A DNA stretch of 64,000 nt from Sulfurimonas sp. GTDB taxonomy: Bacteria; Campylobacterota; Campylobacteria; Campylobacterales; Sulfurimonadaceae. Each line of letters opens with the position of its first letter. Positions within the stretch are counted from its first letter, which is position 1. This document shows, in pieces, positions 15,844 to 25,100 of this stretch. The notes under the pieces were generated by a model. That model made no database searches. It was not told where the DNA came from and saw nothing but the letters and a program-made list of their open reading frames with translations. The stretch covers positions 62,001-126,000 of the forward strand of contig NZ_JAQTLY010000006.1 in the NCBI RefSeq assembly GCF_028714655.1, written 5' to 3'. Both the position numbers and the translations under genes were made by a program.

Positions 15844-16755
15844 TTAGTATAAAATTCTCGACAAAGCCAAAGTCAATCCAAATCCGGAGGCCATCCAGCC
15901 GACAAATATCATCATAAAAGCAAGTTTGGAGAGACTCATCTCTTCGCTTAAAACTCTAAAAACAACCACATTGTAGTATGAAATCGTAAAAGGATAGAAA
16001 ACCGCCAACAAAGAAGGAGAAGCAAAATAGAATAGAGAGTAACTTATTGCAAAAAGCATAGCTATTAAAAGGTGCTGCTTTATTTTTGGTATGTGGATAA
16101 AATAAGCTGCTGCCAGCCCCGCAATGTGAAAAAGAGCTATGGTAAGCGTATATTTTGACCAAATATCCAATCCCGCATGCCTTGAGAGCGTTTCAAAAAG
16201 ATTTGAGTCCAAAAGTATCCATAACACCAAGGGAATGTATGCAACAAATGGGAAAGAGACTACTTTGCTATCCACCTCAACTCTGTAATTTTTAAGAACT
16301 AATGCACTAGAGAGCGCAATTAGTGTAAAAAAAACTGCTATTAACTCTCGGTTATCCACATCATAAGTAAAAAAATATGTACCTACCGTATAGGCAATAG
16401 AAAGTGCAAAGAATAGCTCTTTTTGTTGTTTTGCTTTAAAAAGATAGATGCCCAAAGGAGCCATTGAACCGACTGCCAAACCTAAAAATAATAAAGTAAA
16501 AATATTGTAATTTGGATAAAAAAATGACAAAAACAGCTGCAAAGACAAAGCAACCATTATCTTATAGATAGGATTTTTAATGCCTCCCCAAGATATACCG
16601 CTTAACCATGTTCCAAATACTCCGCCTGCAAACATCGGAAAAAGTGTCACCAAATCGGAGTTATAATGCGCAACTATGCCTGTTTGAACAATAAGAAGAT
16701 AGTAACTTAACTCAAATCCCAACAGAAGCGATAAAGCAATAGAGTGAATTATCAT
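15844..16755 (-). CDS. polytopic membrane protein, unknown
   Basis: A 303-residue hydrophobic protein with about ten predicted membrane helices and few charged residues outside loops. It overlaps the upstream haem-copper-oxidase-like gene by 4 bp (ATGA), which usually means coupled translation and a shared complex or pathway. No family motif is recognised; some segments (GGVFGTWLSG, GWMASGFGLTLAL) recall transporter helices of the MFS kind, but the length is short for that. The likely role is as partner of the HCO-like protein, by position only. Confidence 0.6.
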   Translation of the reverse strand: MIIHSIALSLLLGFELSYYLLIVQTGIVAHYNSDLVTLFPMFAGGVFGTWLSGISWGGIKNPIYKIMVALSLQLFLSFFYPNYNIFTLLFLGLAVGSMAPLGIYLFKAKQQKELFFALSIAYTVGTYFFTYDVDNRELIAVFFTLIALSSALVLKNYRVEVDSKVVSFPFVAYIPLVLWILLDSNLFETLSRHAGLDIWSKYTLTIALFHIAGLAAAYFIHIPKIKQHLLIAMLFAISYSLFYFASPSLLAVFYPFTISYYNVVVFRVLSEEMSLSKLAFMMIFVGWMASGFGLTLALSRILY

Positions 16756-18293
16756 AAACGGCTTCTAAACATAAGATATATAAGAGCGTACGAGATATCA
16801 TAAAATCCGACAAGCAAACCAAGAGCGTCTATCGTTTGCAAATAAAACAGAGATAAAAAAACGCTCCCCGTAATCAAACGGGCAATTGCCGTTACATAAG
16901 CCAAAAAGTGCGGCTCTTTTGTTATTCCCATAAGATGTAAGATACCGACAAAGCCCATAAAGCCAAAGATTAAATAGTAGTATGGGGTAAACGAAAATCC
17001 TAAAAATTCAAATAGCAGCGGAGCAAATAAAAAAAGTATAAATGCCCCCAGACCGTCTGATGCAAATCCGCTTAGATGGTATAGCTGCAAAAGAGATAAT
17101 TTAACAATTTTCATCTTTTTAACAATATAATAAATTAACCCAAGAACTGCAACAATCCCGCCAAGAAAGCGAATCCACCACATAGAAGTAACATCTATAT
17201 TTGCAAACCCCGCCTCGCTAAAACCGGCAAGAGAGAGTGAAACAAAAATAATTGCTATGACATAGAGCCAAAATCGAATAAAGCTTTGCGGAAGTTTATA
17301 AAAATATTTCAAAACACTAAGTGCCATAAAAAATATACCAAGCCCGATGGCCACATGCGCATGAGCTACTATCAAATCATTTCTGTGAAAATGCCAGCGA
17401 ATTTCAGGGATAAAGAGTATATTTCCTTGAATCATTACAAACAAAAATGCCCAAATAGATATGACTAGGTAAGGTGTAGATTTTAAAGTTATATTTGCAT
17501 CCTTGCACCACTTTATAAGCAGCGGCGCATAGGCAAAAGTTAGCCACTGGTAAACCCACTCTTCACCGTATGAAAGCTCGCCTCTAAATATGCGGGTTGC
17601 AACGGAGAGTGCATATCCGACAAGCGGAATAATCCAAAGAAGATGCCGCTTAGGAATAAAATCCTCTTTTGCATGGAGTTTTATCATAAGGTAAAATAGA
17701 GGGATAAGGGTAAAACTCATCCCCAAAGTGTTGTCTCCGTGAGGTCCGATAAGACTCTTTTCAACTTGTCCAAATGTTGGGTTCATCAAAACCAAAAGTG
17801 CCAAAGGTGCCGCAAAAAGAAGCGTTTTTGAAACTTTTACCCAAAGCGGAGTAACTTCATAATGTATAATCATTTTAAAAATAGCAACTATATAAAAAAT
17901 GCCCGAAGCGGCAAGTATAAAGTTTAACTCATACGCAAAATCATAAAAAGGCAATCCTCTTTGAACACCCAGAAAAATTGAGACGGTTGCCATAAATAAA
18001 AAGAGATGCCATAGTAAAAAGTAATTCTTTAGCGGCTCTACCGCATCACTCAAATCCAACCCTTCTTTTGCAAAAAGAGCAAAGGGAAGAAGTGAGAGTG
18101 CGAGCATAATCGGTCCATAAAGCATCAAAGTTATATGAAGCGAACGAGTCGTTGAGGGATTTAGCAAAGTACTATTTAAAAACTCGGCTCCCAAAAGTTG
18201 AGCCGCAAAAATAACGCCGACTAGGATAGAGCCTAAAAATATAAAAGCCCATACAGGAACAACCCCGTAAACCAGTTTATAAAATTTGTCCAT
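16752..18293 (-). CDS. haem-copper oxidase subunit I-like protein lacking the CuB His pair
   Basis: A 513-residue protein with about 12-14 membrane helices. It shows the haem-ligand pattern of subunit I: H53 in SLHITLMLYG (low-spin haem), H185 in GPHGDNTLGMSF (where cbb3 enzymes have WYGHN, one CuB ligand), and H311/H313 in VAHAHVAIGLG (high- and low-spin haem). The His-His pair expected about 50 residues after H185 is missing: that region reads VATRIFRGEL. CuB binding, and so ordinary O2 or NO reduction, is doubtful. It overlaps its neighbours by 17 and 4 bp and sits with an ABC exporter, a YceI protein and two unknowns. Confidence 0.75.
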   Translation of the reverse strand: MDKFYKLVYGVVPVWAFIFLGSILVGVIFAAQLLGAEFLNSTLLNPSTTRSLHITLMLYGPIMLALSLLPFALFAKEGLDLSDAVEPLKNYFLLWHLFLFMATVSIFLGVQRGLPFYDFAYELNFILAASGIFYIVAIFKMIIHYEVTPLWVKVSKTLLFAAPLALLVLMNPTFGQVEKSLIGPHGDNTLGMSFTLIPLFYLMIKLHAKEDFIPKRHLLWIIPLVGYALSVATRIFRGELSYGEEWVYQWLTFAYAPLLIKWCKDANITLKSTPYLVISIWAFLFVMIQGNILFIPEIRWHFHRNDLIVAHAHVAIGLGIFFMALSVLKYFYKLPQSFIRFWLYVIAIIFVSLSLAGFSEAGFANIDVTSMWWIRFLGGIVAVLGLIYYIVKKMKIVKLSLLQLYHLSGFASDGLGAFILFLFAPLLFEFLGFSFTPYYYLIFGFMGFVGILHLMGITKEPHFLAYVTAIARLITGSVFLSLFYLQTIDALGLLVGFYDISYALIYLMFRSRL

Positions 18294-18900
18294 CTTTTAA
18301 CCTAATGATTTTAGTTGCATAATTTTGTATCTGCATATCGTGAGAAGCTACCACAACCGTTGTGCCGTTTTTTTGTGCATTTTGCAGCAGTTCATATACG
18401 ATTGTGCTGTTTTTTGAATCCAAACTGCCCGTAGGTTCATCCGCAAAGATGATTTTTGGTTCGTTTACAAGTGCACGGGCAACTGCAACTCTTTGTCTCT
18501 GTCCGCCCGAAATCTCGTTTGGATAGCGGGATGAGAGTTCCAAAATACCAAGCTCATCAAGTATCTTGTTTATATTTTCTCTTTTATTATCCATTGCGGC
18601 TAATGCAATATTTTCATATACGCTTAAATAATTTATAAGATAATGAAACTGAAAAACAAAGCCTATCTTGCTTTGGCGAAAATGGTCTATATTTTTGATT
18701 TTATCAACCGCCTCTGCGTCTATCAAAAGCTCTCCGTTTGAGGGTTTTAAAAGCGTTGACAAAATAGAGAGAAGCGTTGATTTTCCGCTTCCGCTCTCTC
18801 CGCTTAAAAAGAGAAACTCACCGCTTTTTATCTGAAATGTGAGGTCAAATAACACTTGTTCACTACCGTAAAAATGTGAAATATTTGATGCTTGTATCAT
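18277..18900 (-). CDS. ABC transporter ATP-binding protein (LolD/MacB type)
   Basis: A 207-residue ABC ATPase. Walker A is [12 protein letters not shown], the signature is [15 protein letters not shown], Walker B is IIFADEPTG and the D-loop SLDSKN follows; the TGSLDS form is typical of the LolD/MacB/FtsE group that powers FtsX-like permeases. The start at 18900 is preferred over an ATG at 18906 because AAGGA lies 5 nt before it and it overlaps the permease stop as ATGA. It pairs with the permease encoded immediately upstream. It also overlaps the HCO-like gene by 17 bp. Confidence 0.9.
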   Translation of the reverse strand: MIQASNISHFYGSEQVLFDLTFQIKSGEFLFLSGESGSGKSTLLSILSTLLKPSNGELLIDAEAVDKIKNIDHFRQSKIGFVFQFHYLINYLSVYENIALAAMDNKRENINKILDELGILELSSRYPNEISGGQRQRVAVARALVNEPKIIFADEPTGSLDSKNSTIVYELLQNAQKNGTTVVVASHDMQIQNYATKIIRLKDGQIL

Positions 18901-19970
18901 GCGCATCCTTGATTTATAAGCAAAATCGGGTCTGTTTTAGAAGCTATCCAAGCAGGAAAGAGTGAACCTAAAAGCGCCATAAAGAGCGTTGAAGCTAAAA
19001 CATAGATAGCAGTTGAGAGAGAGAGCGTCCCGTTTACATACCCTTGAAGCATCTCTATATGAGGCAAAAGTGCCAAAATCCCAAGACTAAGAAAGAGTGC
19101 GAACAGATATGCGGAAAAACTCATAACAAGTGTTTCAAAAAATAGATTTTTTATGATAAAAAATCGGCTCTTGCCAAGTGCGCGCATTATACCGAACTCC
19201 TCTTTGCGGGAATTTACAATCATGCTCATAACCGAAGCAATACCCATTAAACCCATAGCAAAAGCAAGGGTAGATATAACAATAGATGAATTTTCGATTA
19301 TTTTAAACTGGTTGTACTCTTTTACAAAGTTCTGTGTTGTTTTTGCCTCTATTTGACTATCCATCCGAGAGATTTTTTTAACTATCTCATCTATTTCGTT
19401 AGGCAAATTTGATGAAACCAAAATAAAAGAGGCGGAACGGTTAAAGAGCGTACCCGCATCTGCTACATTCATAACGACTCCGCCCTCTTCAAAACCTATA
19501 TCGCTGCTGTATATACCCGAGATTTCAAAATTTTTGTTTCCTATATTTATATTTTTTGTTGCAAATTGCTTAGCTAGATTTTCACCTAAAATAACTTCAC
19601 CAACTCTAGGATATCTCCCGCTTGAGAGTTTGTAGTGAGAAAAATGGTTGGCAGTCGTTCCGTAAATGCCCGCAATAGGGATATGCCCAATCGGGGAAGC
19701 TCCTACTATCATGGCATAGCTTGAACTTACATGCTCTAGTTTATCTATCTCACCCATCAAAGCAATATCTACATTTGAGAAAAAAGTATCCGAAATTCCT
19801 TTTTGCGTGATGATGATATCTCCATCCGTTTTAATCATCTTGGAGTACATCCCGATAATGCCCTGCGAAACGGAGCTGATGAGAAAAATTGCCATTACCG
19901 CGATAGTAATAGATGAAAATATCAACAGACTTTTAAAAGGATTTTTACTAAGCGCTTTTAACGATATCAC
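18897..19970 (-). CDS. ABC transporter permease, FtsX/MacB family
   Basis: A 357-residue permease with the MacB/LolC layout: one N-terminal helix (about 12-33), a large periplasmic domain (about 34-225) and three C-terminal helices with the conserved cytosolic segment SRKEEFGIMRALG. Such transporters extract lipoproteins or export small molecules and proteins without moving substrate through the membrane. The start is GTG, overlapping the upstream stop (GTGA). Cargo is unknown; the periplasmic and membrane proteins of the same operon are possible clients. Confidence 0.87.
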   Translation of the reverse strand: MISLKALSKNPFKSLLIFSSITIAVMAIFLISSVSQGIIGMYSKMIKTDGDIIITQKGISDTFFSNVDIALMGEIDKLEHVSSSYAMIVGASPIGHIPIAGIYGTTANHFSHYKLSSGRYPRVGEVILGENLAKQFATKNINIGNKNFEISGIYSSDIGFEEGGVVMNVADAGTLFNRSASFILVSSNLPNEIDEIVKKISRMDSQIEAKTTQNFVKEYNQFKIIENSSIVISTLAFAMGLMGIASVMSMIVNSRKEEFGIMRALGKSRFFIIKNLFFETLVMSFSAYLFALFLSLGILALLPHIEMLQGYVNGTLSLSTAIYVLASTLFMALLGSLFPAWIASKTDPILLINQGCA

Positions 19971-20437
19971 TTCTCAATCGCTTTTTTCAGCTCTTCTTTT
20001 GTTGAGATATATGAGATATTTTTAATTATGGAGTTTTCTACATACAAAAGCGTAACTCTGTCATCTTTACTTGGGACGACTTCCTCAAATCTTTCATCAT
20101 TGCTTATATATATAGGATGTTTATATTTTCTAAGTTTTGGCAGAGCAAACATTTTGGTAACGATAGTCGGCATCTTGTTTATATCTGCGATAAAAACAGC
20201 GCGATTTTTTTGCAGATAATCCGGACTTTGACTATCTAAATACTCATTGACTAAAGCTCCCGTCGCCTTTTGGGAAGAGACGATTACAAGTTTTACATCT
20301 TTTGGTATTTTAACTGCGATATCATTTGGCGTAACATATTTATACTCATTGAGTCTTGCTACATAAGAGTTTGGCTGTAAAAAATCAGCATTTAAAATCG
20401 AGACACAAAACAGGAAAAACAAAAAAACTCTACTCAT
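19967..20437 (-). CDS. secreted protein, possible thioredoxin-like fold
   Basis: First gene of the HCO-like/ABC operon: a 156-residue protein with a signal peptide (about 1-17) and a strong AAGGAG site. The mature part alternates strands and helices (VKLVIVSSQKATGALV, AVFIADINKMP, DRVTLLYVE, STKEELKKAIEK) like a thioredoxin fold, but there is no CxxC, the only cysteine being in the signal peptide. The family is not recognised. A YtfJ-like periplasmic protein is one guess. Confidence 0.6.
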   Translation of the reverse strand: MSRVFLFFLFCVSILNADFLQPNSYVARLNEYKYVTPNDIAVKIPKDVKLVIVSSQKATGALVNEYLDSQSPDYLQKNRAVFIADINKMPTIVTKMFALPKLRKYKHPIYISNDERFEEVVPSKDDRVTLLYVENSIIKNISYISTKEELKKAIEK

Positions 20438-20477
20438 AATAAACTCCTTATTAGAAATTTATTATGCTCTTTTTTTA

Positions 20478-21224
20478 CTAATTGATTGTTAATACCGTTA
20501 TTTCGCTTTGAGCCTTATATCTAATATTCAAACCCCAATATCCGACTCCGTTGCTAACATACAAAACTGTTTTTTTATACAGATAAAGACCGCTGAAATA
20601 GGGTTGAAAAAGTTTAACGAATAGACTAAAAGGATATATCTGCCCGCCGTGGGTATGTCCGCTTAGTTGAACATCGACACGGTGAGAACCGATATGCTCT
20701 ATATCCTTTGGCTGATGAGCAAGAAGAATTGTGGGCAAATTTGGGTCAAGCTTTGAAAAAAGCTCTTTTATGGGTCGCTTGATTTTGCGTAAAAAACTAT
20801 ATCTATCGCTAAGCCCGATTAGCTGCAACTCAAAATCTTTAATTTGCAACTTTACTATTTCATTGTCCAAACAGATAATATTGCTCTCATTCATCGCCGC
20901 CTGCAACTCTTTTACACCGTAAACTATATCATGATTACCGGTCACGAAATATGCTTTTGCCTCCAAACTTTTAAAAACTTCTATCTGCTCTTTTACACGC
21001 AAAGCTTTTGTTTGAATTATATCTCCGGTAAAAACTATAATATCCGGCTTTTGCTCGTTTATTTTTTTAACCAATGTCTTAAGATAATCGACATTGACCT
21101 TTTTAGTAAGATGCAAATCCGATAGTTGAATGATACGAAGCCCGCAAAACGACTCAAAAAAACTTTGATTTTTTATGTTGACTTCTTTAAAAGGAAAATA
21201 GTTCCAACCAACTTGTAAAGACAC
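20478..21224 (-). CDS. metallophosphoesterase (YkuE/YaeI-like)
   Basis: A 248-residue calcineurin-like phosphoesterase. Metal-binding motifs occur in order: QLSDLHL (near 34), FTGDI (near 65), GNHD (near 97), LLAHQP (near 168) and SGHTHGGQ (near 189). The arrangement and the GHTHGGQ ending match the YkuE/YaeI group, some of which act on lipid phosphates such as UDP-diacylglucosamine. The start is GTG with AGG upstream. It lies 40 bp before the HCO-like operon on the same strand and may or may not be cotranscribed. Confidence 0.85.
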   Translation of the reverse strand: MSLQVGWNYFPFKEVNIKNQSFFESFCGLRIIQLSDLHLTKKVNVDYLKTLVKKINEQKPDIIVFTGDIIQTKALRVKEQIEVFKSLEAKAYFVTGNHDIVYGVKELQAAMNESNIICLDNEIVKLQIKDFELQLIGLSDRYSFLRKIKRPIKELFSKLDPNLPTILLAHQPKDIEHIGSHRVDVQLSGHTHGGQIYPFSLFVKLFQPYFSGLYLYKKTVLYVSNGVGYWGLNIRYKAQSEITVLTIN

Positions 21225-21289
21225 GATTACCTGCTTTAATTTTTATATATTATGCTATTATTATTTAAAGAAATCAAGGGTGGTATGTA

Positions 21290-21880
21290 ATGAAATATTT
21301 AAAATTAATTACCGGTTTACTTCTTGTTATTGTTATGTTCTCAGGTTTTTGGTCGGGGAAGAGTGAAAAAGAGATAAAAGAGGATAACCGCAAAGAGAGA
21401 ACGGAGCGCATAAAGATGAGCAATGAAACACTGCAGTTGCTATATAAATATGCCCCGGAAGCAAAAGATATGATACTTCGTTCCTACGGGTATGCAACAT
21501 TTAGCAATGCAGGGGTTAACTTTATTCTTTTCTCGGCAGAGGGCGGCAAAGGGATGGCACACAATAACAGAACAGGAATAAACACCTATATGAATATGGC
21601 TTCAGGAGGCGTAGGGCTTGGTCTTGGTGTTAAAGATTTCAGAGCTATATTTTTATTTGAAAATAAAAATGCATATGACAGTTTCGTAAACAGCGGCTGG
21701 GAAGCAAATGCGCAAGCAGACGCCGCTGCAAAATATAAAGAGAGCGGCGGAGCGGCAAATGCCGCAGAGACGGTTGCACCGGGAATTAGACTTTACAAAT
21801 TGACACAAAGCGGACTTGCACTTCAAGTGACTGTTCAAGGTACAAAATATTGGAAAGATGAGGACTTAAACAAAAACTAA
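21290..21880 (+). CDS. SYLF/YSC84-domain lipid-binding protein
   Basis: A 196-residue protein with an N-terminal hydrophobic segment (about 5-22) that could be a signal or anchor. The rest fits the SYLF (YSC84) domain: GYATFSNAGVNFILFSAEGG, a glycine-rich strand (ASGGVGLGLGVKDFRAIFLFE) and a final AGIRLYKLTQSGLALQ-like strand. SYLF domains bind phosphoinositides or other membrane lipids; the bacterial role is poorly known. It is divergently oriented from the phosphoesterase gene. Confidence 0.8.
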   Translation: MKYLKLITGLLLVIVMFSGFWSGKSEKEIKEDNRKERTERIKMSNETLQLLYKYAPEAKDMILRSYGYATFSNAGVNFILFSAEGGKGMAHNNRTGINTYMNMASGGVGLGLGVKDFRAIFLFENKNAYDSFVNSGWEANAQADAAAKYKESGGAANAAETVAPGIRLYKLTQSGLALQVTVQGTKYWKDEDLNKN

Positions 21881-21938
21881 TTTTTAGTTAAGGTAACAAA
21901 TCCTACAATTGTTTGATTTTAACTCAAAGGGATATTCA

Positions 21939-22385
21939 ATGAAAAAGTTTTTAATTAGTTTTGCGGCAGTTATGGCACTAAGCTCATCCGTAATGGCAGA
22001 TGTTAATTCGCAAACAGGTTGTGGTTTAGGTTCAATGATTATTAAAGATAATTCAACGGCGGTTTTATTGGCACTGCAAGCTACAACAAACGGTATTTTC
22101 GGAAACCAAACTTTCGGTATTACATCAGGAACTTCAGGTTGTCAAAAAACTAAATTTGTAATGAATGAGCAAGCTCAAGAGTTTGTTGCTTCAAATATGG
22201 ATCAACTTGCAAAAGAGATTGCAATAGGACACGGCGAGAGTGTTGATACTTTGGCGGAACTACTGAAAATATCCGACAAAGCAACTTTTAGCGCATCGCT
22301 TCAACAAAATTACAACAGCATCTACACTAGCCAAAACGCTAAGATGGCTGATGTTCTTGATAATATCGCTGCAACTACTTTATAA
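21939..22385 (+). CDS. DUF3015 family periplasmic protein
   Basis: A 148-residue secreted protein. Signal peptide about 1-20 (ending VMA), then the DUF3015 pattern: TGCGLGSMI, a central SGTSGCQ cysteine, and a C-terminal helical region with IAIGHGESVDTLAELL. Two cysteines could form a disulfide. The function of DUF3015 is unknown. The ATG at 21939 was chosen over one 30 bp upstream because AAAGGGATATTC precedes it and the signal peptide then starts MKKFL. Confidence 0.85.
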   Translation: MKKFLISFAAVMALSSSVMADVNSQTGCGLGSMIIKDNSTAVLLALQATTNGIFGNQTFGITSGTSGCQKTKFVMNEQAQEFVASNMDQLAKEIAIGHGESVDTLAELLKISDKATFSASLQQNYNSIYTSQNAKMADVLDNIAATTL

Positions 22386-22401
22386 GATTAGCAGCTATAA
22401 A

Positions 22402-22423
22402 ACAGACGAGTTTTCTCGTCTGT
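22402..22423 (+). terminator. terminator-like hairpin after the DUF3015 gene
   Basis: ACAGACGAG-TTTT-CTCGTCTGT is a perfect 9-bp stem with a 4-nt loop, 16 bp after the stop codon, followed by AAATCTCCTT. A moderate intrinsic terminator. Confidence 0.75.
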
Positions 22424-22458
22424 AAATCTCCTTAGACTTATTTCATAACTAAAAAATT

Positions 22459-22545
22459 AGATTCCAAATCGAGTTTGGAATGACGAGATTTTCTACTTTT
22501 CGTCATCCTGAACTTGATTCAGGATCTTTGGTTTGAAAGAAGTTT
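22459..22545 (+). repeat. P-family double-palindrome repeat, copy 1
   Basis: Two adjacent palindromes, TTCCAAATCGAGTTTGGAA and CCTGAACTTGATTCAGG, each flanked by (G)TCAT or ATGACG, and followed by TTTGGTTTGAAAGAAGTTT. The same unit recurs at 34572, 38782, 46497 and 51759. This copy lies directly before the DUF4105 gene. Confidence 0.8.
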
Positions 22546-22570
22546 CTTATATCAAATTTAGGAAATCTCC

Positions 22571-24397
22571 ATTTTAAACAAATCATTTTTAATTCTCATT
22601 TTTTGCATTACTTTTTTAAACGGCTCCACAGAGGCGTATCAACAAAAGGCAGAGGAGTTAAATTTATCACAATCAAGATATTGGAATTTGCTTCTTCATA
22701 TGAATTATGGAGTCAGCCAAATAGACGATGAAAGATTTTTTCTCTCGCCTGATGGCAAAACTAATGCAAAAAGTGAGCTAAACGCTACAATCGAAGCCCT
22801 GTTAAACGAAAAAACTTTCGATGACAATTCAACGGCATGCAGATTTCCGGCAAGAAAAGCTTGGTTGGCAGAGCAGCTAAATATCGCACACTTTCCAAAA
22901 GTAGAATGCAAAGAGTATGATAAAGTCTTGCAAAGGCTAAATCCAAAATCCGTAACTCTGGTCTTCCCCTCGGCTCATATAAACTCACCGGCTTCTATGT
23001 TCGGGCATACATTTCTGCGGATAAACTCCGCACATGACTCCAAACTTCTATCGTACGCCGTAAATTATGCAGCGGATGCGGATCCGGACAAAGAAAACGG
23101 AGCTATTTTCGCGATAAAAGGGTTATTTGGCGGTTACTTCGGCAAATACTCTCTTCTTCCCTATTATGACAAACTAAAAGAGTATCGAGACAGCGAGCAA
23201 AGAGATATCTGGGAGTATGATTTAGATCTAAGTGAAGAGGAGACTCTTAAGATGTTTAAGCACATTTGGGAACTAAACGAAACTCACTCATACTACTATT
23301 TTTTTACAGAGAATTGCTCCTACAATATGCTTTGGTTTTTAGAGACTGCAAGACCGAGCATACATCTAAGAGAATATTTTAACTTTCAAATCATCCCTTT
23401 TGAAACAGTACATGCGGCAAAAGCAGAAGAAATTATAAATAATACTTTTTACAGACCCTCAAAAAGAACTACCCTTTTAAAGTATGAAGAGTTGCTTTAT
23501 GAAGAACACAAATCTATGCCCCTAGAATTAATCGATTCAAAGATTACCGAGCAAGATATTTTAAATAACCCGAACATTGATATTCAACAAAAAAGATATA
23601 TATTGGAAGCTTCCATAGAGTTGCTAGAGTATAAAATGAGTAAAAACAAAATAAAAAAAGAGGAGTATTTAAAACTTTTTCATGCTTTTTCAAAAGCAAG
23701 AGCAAGTTTGGGACAGGGAGAAAAGTTAAATATTAATACTCCTCCAAATCCGATAGACGCTCATCAGGCTATAAGAGCCTCGATAGGAGGCGGATTTAGA
23801 GAAGGCGAACCCATAAGCTTTTTAGGAATTCGTCCTGCGTATCATGACTTACAAGACAGCGGCTACGGTTTTTTAAGAGGCACGCAAATTGAGTTTCTTG
23901 ATTTTGAAATCTCCTACTCTAATCATAAAACAGAAGTAGAAAAAGCCACCATTCTCTCCATCACTTCACTTGCTCAGAGATCTCAGTTTTTTGAAAATTT
24001 ATCGTGGAGAACAAAATTCGGGTGGGATAGAAATTCTCTTGATGCAACGGCAAACTTTATAGGAACCGTCGGCATAGGTCTTAGCCGCGGAAATGAGTTT
24101 GCCTATGTTTATATGATGGCTGACCCGCTCTTTTATTTTGATAAAAAAACTACTTCCGCACTGGGTGGGAGTATTGGCATTGTTTTTGACAAATACAAAA
24201 ATATGAGTACAAACATAGAAGCCACAAGAAGATGGTACGACACAGGTGATACCCAAAACCTTATAAATATTTCACAAAGTTTCAGAGTATCACAAAATGT
24301 TCAGCTTAAGTTTAATTACGATTACAAAGAGAAAAGAGATTTAAAAGTGCAAAAAGAAGAAGATAGTTTTAAAGTTTATTTAAACTACTATTATTAA
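22571..24397 (+). CDS. DUF4105 (Lnb-type) envelope protein, probable ATT start
   Basis: The conserved part is a DUF4105 domain, with SAHINSPASMFGHTFLRI, NYAADAD and FFTENCSYN that carry the conserved His/Cys of this papain-like group, followed by a C-terminal beta-rich outer-membrane-like part. The first ATG/GTG/TTG in frame is TTG at 22688, which would remove the leader. Reading upstream gives a good signal peptide (LNKSFLILIFCITFLNGSTE) with an AGGA site 8 nt before an ATT codon at 22571; the frame is closed at 22559. I take ATT as the likely start (608 residues), with TTG 22688 (569 residues) as alternative. Confidence 0.7.
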   Translation: MLNKSFLILIFCITFLNGSTEAYQQKAEELNLSQSRYWNLLLHMNYGVSQIDDERFFLSPDGKTNAKSELNATIEALLNEKTFDDNSTACRFPARKAWLAEQLNIAHFPKVECKEYDKVLQRLNPKSVTLVFPSAHINSPASMFGHTFLRINSAHDSKLLSYAVNYAADADPDKENGAIFAIKGLFGGYFGKYSLLPYYDKLKEYRDSEQRDIWEYDLDLSEEETLKMFKHIWELNETHSYYYFFTENCSYNMLWFLETARPSIHLREYFNFQIIPFETVHAAKAEEIINNTFYRPSKRTTLLKYEELLYEEHKSMPLELIDSKITEQDILNNPNIDIQQKRYILEASIELLEYKMSKNKIKKEEYLKLFHAFSKARASLGQGEKLNINTPPNPIDAHQAIRASIGGGFREGEPISFLGIRPAYHDLQDSGYGFLRGTQIEFLDFEISYSNHKTEVEKATILSITSLAQRSQFFENLSWRTKFGWDRNSLDATANFIGTVGIGLSRGNEFAYVYMMADPLFYFDKKTTSALGGSIGIVFDKYKNMSTNIEATRRWYDTGDTQNLINISQSFRVSQNVQLKFNYDYKEKRDLKVQKEEDSFKVYLNYYY

Positions 24398-24400
24398 TAT

Positions 24401-25057
24401 CTACTTTAACTCTATGAGGTAGCCGTCGGAGACCTTTTTTAAATCATATCGATAATATCCGTCAAGTTCGACAACAACTCTGTAATATCCGTCATGATTC
24501 CCAATTCTAACTTCTTTAAAGATATTTTGGAAATCTTTTTTTACATAACTTTTTACTTCCTCATTTTTTTTCAAATCAATCACTATTCTATGCGGATGCA
24601 CAAGTAGAAAATTTCTTAAAATTTCATCCGTTGTTACTATCTTTAAGCTTTTGCCCGACGATAAAAGAGATAAATCTTTTATAGACGCAATAGTTTTATA
24701 TGCTGAATCTTTTTGTTTAACTTCGTTTTTATCATGTTTATCTTCTAATTGGGCAGTTTTTGAAATTTCAGAGTAGTTCTGTGAAACAAAAACCGGAAGA
24801 TGCCAATCCACTGAGTTATCAAGCTCTATACTTTTATTCTCTACTGTTCCATCCAGATTTTTGTACTCTAATGTAACTTTTTGAAGAATTCTAGCTTGAG
24901 CAGGAAGAGCAATCGTTGCTCTTTTTAAAGGTTCTTTGCTTCTATTTTCATTTGAAGAGATAGGAATATCTTTTTCACCGCCTGTGGGGAAAAAAGGATT
25001 TTCACGAGCATCCAGAACAAGAAGCAATAAAGCAGATATAAATAAAATTCTAATCAA
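24401..25057 (-). CDS. AMIN-domain periplasmic protein
   Basis: A 218-residue secreted protein: signal peptide about 1-17, a variable middle, and a C-terminal AMIN domain (about 145-218; IASIKDLSLLSSGKSLKIVT, RIVIDLKK, YYRVVVELDGYYRY). AMIN domains bind peptidoglycan and target proteins to the septum or to secretion complexes. It probably starts at TTG with AGGGGTAA upstream. It is the fourth gene of the recA-eno-coiled-coil-AMIN order that, from memory, is shared with Helicobacter (HP0153-HP0156). Confidence 0.82.
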   Translation of the reverse strand: MIRILFISALLLLVLDARENPFFPTGGEKDIPISSNENRSKEPLKRATIALPAQARILQKVTLEYKNLDGTVENKSIELDNSVDWHLPVFVSQNYSEISKTAQLEDKHDKNEVKQKDSAYKTIASIKDLSLLSSGKSLKIVTTDEILRNFLLVHPHRIVIDLKKNEEVKSYVKKDFQNIFKEVRIGNHDGYYRVVVELDGYYRYDLKKVSDGYLIELK

Positions 25058-25100
25058 AATTACCCCTAAATTTGTTTATATGTATTATATCAGCTGATTA

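Noticed and set aside
16752-18293. A normal cytochrome oxidase or second nitric oxide reductase
   Set aside because: The expected His-His pair and the NorB glutamates are not found where they should be; kept as an atypical homologue instead.
22459-22545. Insertion sequence remnant
   Set aside because: No transposase fragment or typical terminal inverted repeats; the structure is two short palindromes, so it is listed as a repeat.
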